Below, one piece after another: positions 6,607-8,701 of a stretch of 8,701 nucleotides of DNA. The stretch lies in contig JAWWCA010000157.1 of NCBI GenBank assembly GCA_033720695.1, positions 1-8,701 on the forward strand. Reading direction: 5' to 3'. Origin of the DNA: DATGQT01 sp033720695. GTDB lineage: Bacteria; Bacteroidota; Rhodothermia; Rhodothermales; Rubricoccaceae. Positions within the stretch are counted from its first letter, which is position 1. Each line of letters starts with the position of its first letter. A program made the translations under genes and the position numbers. The notes under the pieces were generated by a model. The model searched no databases. It was not told the origin of the DNA and saw only the letters and a program-made list of their open reading frames with translations.

Positions 6607-8220
6607 TTAGCCGAGGAGTTGGCGGAAGCGTCGCTTGTTGTTGGCGTATTGCAGCCCGACCTCTGGCGTGATCTTCCGCTCACGGACGAGACGCACGAGG
6701 TCCTGCTCCAGCGTGATCATCCCCTGCTTCCCTCCCTCCCACATCATCTGGTAGATCTCGCCGGTGTTGCCGTTGAGGATGGCAGCCTTCACGTTCGCCG
6801 TCACCCACAGCACCTCCTTCACGAGCACGCGGCCGCCGCCGGGGCGCGGGGCGAGCTTCTGGCTCACGACGCAGCGGAGCACGTCGCCGAGGCGGATGCG
6901 GATGCGGTCCTGCTCCTCGTGGGGGTACTCGGCCACGATGCGGTCGAGGCTCTCGACCGCGCTCGAGGTGTGGAGCGTGCTGAAGACCTTGTGCCCGGTG
7001 TCGGAGGCCTCGATGGCGGCCGAGATCGTCTCGGGGTCACGCATCTCCCCGATCATGATGATGTCGGGGTCCTGGCGGAGCGCCTGCGTCACGCCGTCCT
7101 TGAAGCTCGGCACGTCCGGGCCGACCTCGCGGTGCCGGATGATGCACCGGTCCGGGAGGTGCATGTACTCGATGGGCTTCGCGACGATGACGATGTGCCC
7201 GTCGAAGTCGTGGTTGTTGGCGTCGATGATGGCGTCGAGCGAGGTGCTCTTGCCGGAGCCGGTGACGCCGGTGAAGAGGGTGAGCCCGTCGCGGACGTGC
7301 CGGAACATCATCCCCCGCTGGATCAAGGGATGGAACCCGAGGCTGTCGAGGGGCCGGACGGTCTCGTTGATGGCGCGCATGCACAGCCCGAGGTGCTGCG
7401 CGTCGAAGTAGCAGGTGCAACGGAAACGCCGCTGCCCGCCTCCCGGCGTAGGGAGGTAGTAGGAGAAATCGGCGCTCTGAACGGTGAAGAGGTCCTCGCG
7501 CTGGCGCGGGCTGAGGAGGTTGAGGATGACGATGTCGATCTCGTCAGTGCTGCCGGCGCCGATTTCGTGGTAGGGCTTCTTGTCCCCGTCCACGCGGTAC
7601 CACACGCGGCCGACGCAGGCCGGCCCGCCGAAGTCCATGTCGGACGCCTTCATCTCGTGGAGCTGGGCCACGAACCCCTCGACGAAGTCGCGGAGCGCCT
7701 CCCGCTTCTCGACCGCGACCTGCTCGATCTGCTCGATGTAGAACTTCAGGCGGTCCTCGCCCTGGAGCAGCCGGGGGGCGCGGCGGGCGATGTCGCCCAC
7801 CCAGGCCGGGAGGGTCGGCGGCCCCTGTGGGATCGGAGGCTGGCTCATCGGAGCCTGGCGCGGCTCGCCGGTGGCGTGCAGGGCTTCGGCTCGGCGCTCG
7901 TGGGCGTCCAGGGCCTCGGCCATCTCCTTCAGCGCGGCGAGCTGCGCGAGCGGATCGAGGGGCGGCGCCTCCTCGGGCGGTCGGGACGCCGGAGCCGTCG
8001 GCCCCTGCGGCGCGGCGGGTGGCGGAGCCGTCTGTGCCGCGGGAGGGGTCGTCATGAGCGAGGCCACGGGGACCGTCTGCGGCCGGGCCTGCGCGGGGTG
8101 CGCGGACTGGGGCGCCTCGGCATCGGGCGTCTGGGGAGGAGTCGCGGGGTACACGAAAGCGTCGGGGATGCGCGGGGGTCGGGGGGGAGGGTGCCGGCCG
8201 TTGATCAAAGGCCGGGCCAC
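6607..8220 (-). CDS. pilT: PilT-family type IV pilus ATPase with N-terminal extension
   Basis: This is a cytoplasmic hexameric ATPase of the T2SS/T4P family; PilT members power pilus retraction. Of 537 residues, 1-140 are a Pro/Ala-rich, probably disordered extension absent from ordinary PilT (about 340-370 residues). The PilT-type N-domain (about 175-310) includes KASDMDF and RVDGD. Catalytic parts: Walker A GVTGSGKST (318-326), Walker B DPDIIMIGEMRD (384-395, the GEMRD typical of PilT) and His box TGHKVFSTLHT (408-418). The C-terminal GEIYQ...GKQGMITLEQDL region also follows PilT. There is no four-cysteine zinc site of PilB. Oddities are VAKPIEYMH (346-354) in place of the usual IEDPIEF.H Asp box, and a degenerate AIRNLIRE segment (NVKAAILNG). 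The GTG at 8220 is the first start in frame after a stop at 8266-8268. ATG codons at 8055 and 7848 are possible and would shorten only the low-complexity part. It is the first gene of the cluster. Confidence 0.92.
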   Translation of the reverse strand: MARPLINGRHPPPRPPRIPDAFVYPATPPQTPDAEAPQSAHPAQARPQTVPVASLMTTPPAAQTAPPPAAPQGPTAPASRPPEEAPPLDPLAQLAALKEMAEALDAHERRAEALHATGEPRQAPMSQPPIPQGPPTLPAWVGDIARRAPRLLQGEDRLKFYIEQIEQVAVEKREALRDFVEGFVAQLHEMKASDMDFGGPACVGRVWYRVDGDKKPYHEIGAGSTDEIDIVILNLLSPRQREDLFTVQSADFSYYLPTPGGGQRRFRCTCYFDAQHLGLCMRAINETVRPLDSLGFHPLIQRGMMFRHVRDGLTLFTGVTGSGKSTSLDAIIDANNHDFDGHIVIVAKPIEYMHLPDRCIIRHREVGPDVPSFKDGVTQALRQDPDIIMIGEMRDPETISAAIEASDTGHKVFSTLHTSSAVESLDRIVAEYPHEEQDRIRIRLGDVLRCVVSQKLAPRPGGGRVLVKEVLWVTANVKAAILNGNTGEIYQMMWEGGKQGMITLEQDLVRLVRERKITPEVGLQYANNKRRFRQLLG

Positions 8221-8280
8221 TCCGCCCGGCGTGCTGTTCGGCGCCTGCGGTATCGTCCACCCCGTTCAGGGGGGGCACCA

Positions 8281-8299
8281 TGTACCCACCGCGGGTACA
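8281..8299. promoter_or_regulatory. Perfect inverted repeat upstream of the pilus cluster, candidate operator
   Basis: The arms TGTACCC and GGGTACA (7 bases each) flank a five-base spacer, about 60 bases upstream of the GTG at 8220. The size and symmetry suit a dimeric regulator site. I cannot place promoter boxes with confidence, so the control function is a guess. Confidence 0.3.
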
Positions 8300-8307
8300 A
8301 TCGGTAA

Positions 8308-8330
8308 CGCGGCGATGACATCCCGCCGCG
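8308..8330. repeat. Second short inverted repeat upstream of the pilus cluster
   Basis: The arms CGCGGCG and CGCCGCG (7 bases each) flank a nine-base spacer. It lies next to the 8281-8299 repeat, between the upstream gene's terminator and the ATPase start. In GC-rich DNA such all-GC arms occur by chance more readily, so the case is weaker. Confidence 0.2.
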
Positions 8331-8386
8331 CTGTTCCCTCCGGCCTTGAACGGTCCCTGCGGCCCCTCCCGAGCCGGGCCAACGAA

Positions 8387-8422
8387 CGGCGCGGCCGGCC
8401 TCGCAGGAGGCCGGCCGCGCCG
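8387..8422 (-). terminator. Hairpin terminator of the right-edge gene
   Basis: A perfect 16-base-pair GC-rich stem (8387-8402 with 8407-8422) closes the loop GCAG. It starts 19 bases past the TAA stop of the right-edge gene and is followed by TTCGTT on the minus strand. It insulates the pilus cluster from upstream transcription. Confidence 0.8.
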
Positions 8423-8441
8423 GATCAGGAAACGCTCAGCG

Positions 8442-8701
8442 TTAGAGACCGCACACCACGTAGTCGCTCTCACCATTCCGCGCCCAGTGGTGCGGGGAGA
8501 TCGTGTGCGCGCGCACGGCCGGGGGAGCGATGCAGATGATGTGGTTGTTGCCGTTGCGCGGGTAGTGCATCACGCCGACCTTCCCTTCGCGGCAGCCGCA
8601 GTCGAGCGGCTCGCCGCCGCCGTCGCCGCCGCCATCACCGCCGCCGCAGCCGCCGTCACCGCCGCCGCTGCCGCCGTCACCGCCGCCGCTGCCACCATCA
8701 C
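8442..8701 (-). CDS. C-terminus of a secreted glycine-rich protein with a Cys/His terminal domain (partial)
   Basis: Only the last 85 residues before the TAA at 8442-8444 are visible; the frame is open to the window edge. Residues 1-29 of the visible part are DGGSGGG repeats (7-residue units, then DGGG units). A compact C-terminal domain follows: CGCREGKVGVMHYP, then HIICIAPPAVRAH, then DYVVCGL at the end. The spacing of KV, H, P, I-C, AV.AH and the terminal D-Y...C resembles the 'KV.ICH.PPGN...I.V...AV.AHL.HGD..G.C' module at the C-terminus of many secreted bacterial proteins, although the Cys of the CH pair is Met here. Cysteines at visible positions 34, 36, 56 and 83 could form disulfides, in line with export. 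The enzymatic or structural role is unknown because the main body lies outside the window. It is not part of the pilus cluster, being closed off by a terminator. Confidence 0.75.
   Translation of the reverse strand, partial: DGGSGGGDGGSGGGDGGCGGGDGGGDGGGEPLDCGCREGKVGVMHYPRNGNNHIICIAPPAVRAHTISPHHWARNGESDYVVCGL
8613..8701 (-). repeat. Tandem DGGSGGG-coding repeat
   Basis: Three 21-base units encode DGGSGGG, DGGSGGG and DGGCGGG, followed by two 12-base units encoding DGGG. The array continues to the window edge, so its full length is unknown. It acts as a flexible acidic Gly linker between whatever lies upstream and the Cys/His terminal domain; calcium binding by the Asp residues is possible but unproven. 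Confidence 0.8.

Noticed and set aside
3295..8307. A 1670-codon open frame on the plus strand spanning most of the pilus cluster
   Set aside because: It is in exact register with the sense codons of the PilO-P, PilM-N and ATPase genes, which all share one frame. It can be stopped only by sense codons TTA, CTA or TCA, which are rare in such GC-rich genes. Its product is Arg/Gly/Glu/Val-rich with no recognisable domain, while the minus strand gives clear protein families.
7544..8476. A 310-codon minus-strand frame crossing the gap between the right-edge gene and the ATPase gene
   Set aside because: It runs through the terminator hairpin and overlaps both true genes in another frame, with Pro/Arg/Ala-rich low-complexity translation.
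8613..8701. A CRISPR-like or satellite array at the right edge
   Set aside because: The repeats are contiguous, without spacers, and in frame as DGGSGGG codons of a protein, so they are a coding low-complexity tract.

Overview
This is a very GC-rich stretch in which every supported gene lies on the minus strand. Read in the direction of transcription (high to low coordinates) it holds: the 3' end of a secreted glycine-rich protein; a strong hairpin terminator; a four-gene cluster for the trans-envelope core of a type IV pilus or related machine; a second strong hairpin terminator; and an almost complete long-chain acyl-CoA ligase gene running off the low end. Starts have no Shine-Dalgarno sequence but do have pyrimidine-rich leaders. 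The ligase is of the FAA1 type, and the right-edge protein ends in a domain resembling the C-terminal 'KV..CH.PP...HGD' modules of Bacteroidota-type secreted proteins. Together these suggest a GC-rich marine member of Rhodothermota/Bacteroidota (Rubricoccus/Rubrivirga-like). This is an inference from style, not a proven placement.

The pilus cluster (about 8220 down to 2004) is the interesting part. It encodes, in order: (1) a PilT-family hexameric ATPase with a long Pro/Ala-rich N-terminal extension and an altered Asp box; (2) a single protein that reads as PilM (actin-like cytoplasmic domain) joined to PilN (transmembrane helix plus periplasmic ferredoxin-like domain), an arrangement like GspL of type II secretion; (3) a single protein that reads as PilO joined to PilP; and (4) a short PilQ/GspD-family secretin with one N-terminal domain and a Gly/Gln-rich insert. 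The usual five-gene pilMNOPQ alignment complex therefore appears compressed into three genes. No pilin, PilB-type extension ATPase, PilC or prepilin peptidase is in the window, so whether this drives a pilus, a secretion system or a competence machine cannot be decided here. The gaps within the cluster are 45, 54 and 61 bases with no terminator, so an operon is likely.

Four of the five gene starts in the window (ligase, secretin, PilO-P, PilM-N) carry a short C-rich element (CCCTCCA, or ACCGCCA in one) 13-14 bases upstream of the ATG on the mRNA strand. None has a Shine-Dalgarno. The 220-base gap upstream of the ATPase gene holds a terminator and two short perfect inverted repeats that are candidate control sites. 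I see no RNA genes, insertion sequences, CRISPR arrays or plus-strand genes. The very long plus-strand reading frames are antisense shadows of the minus-strand genes.
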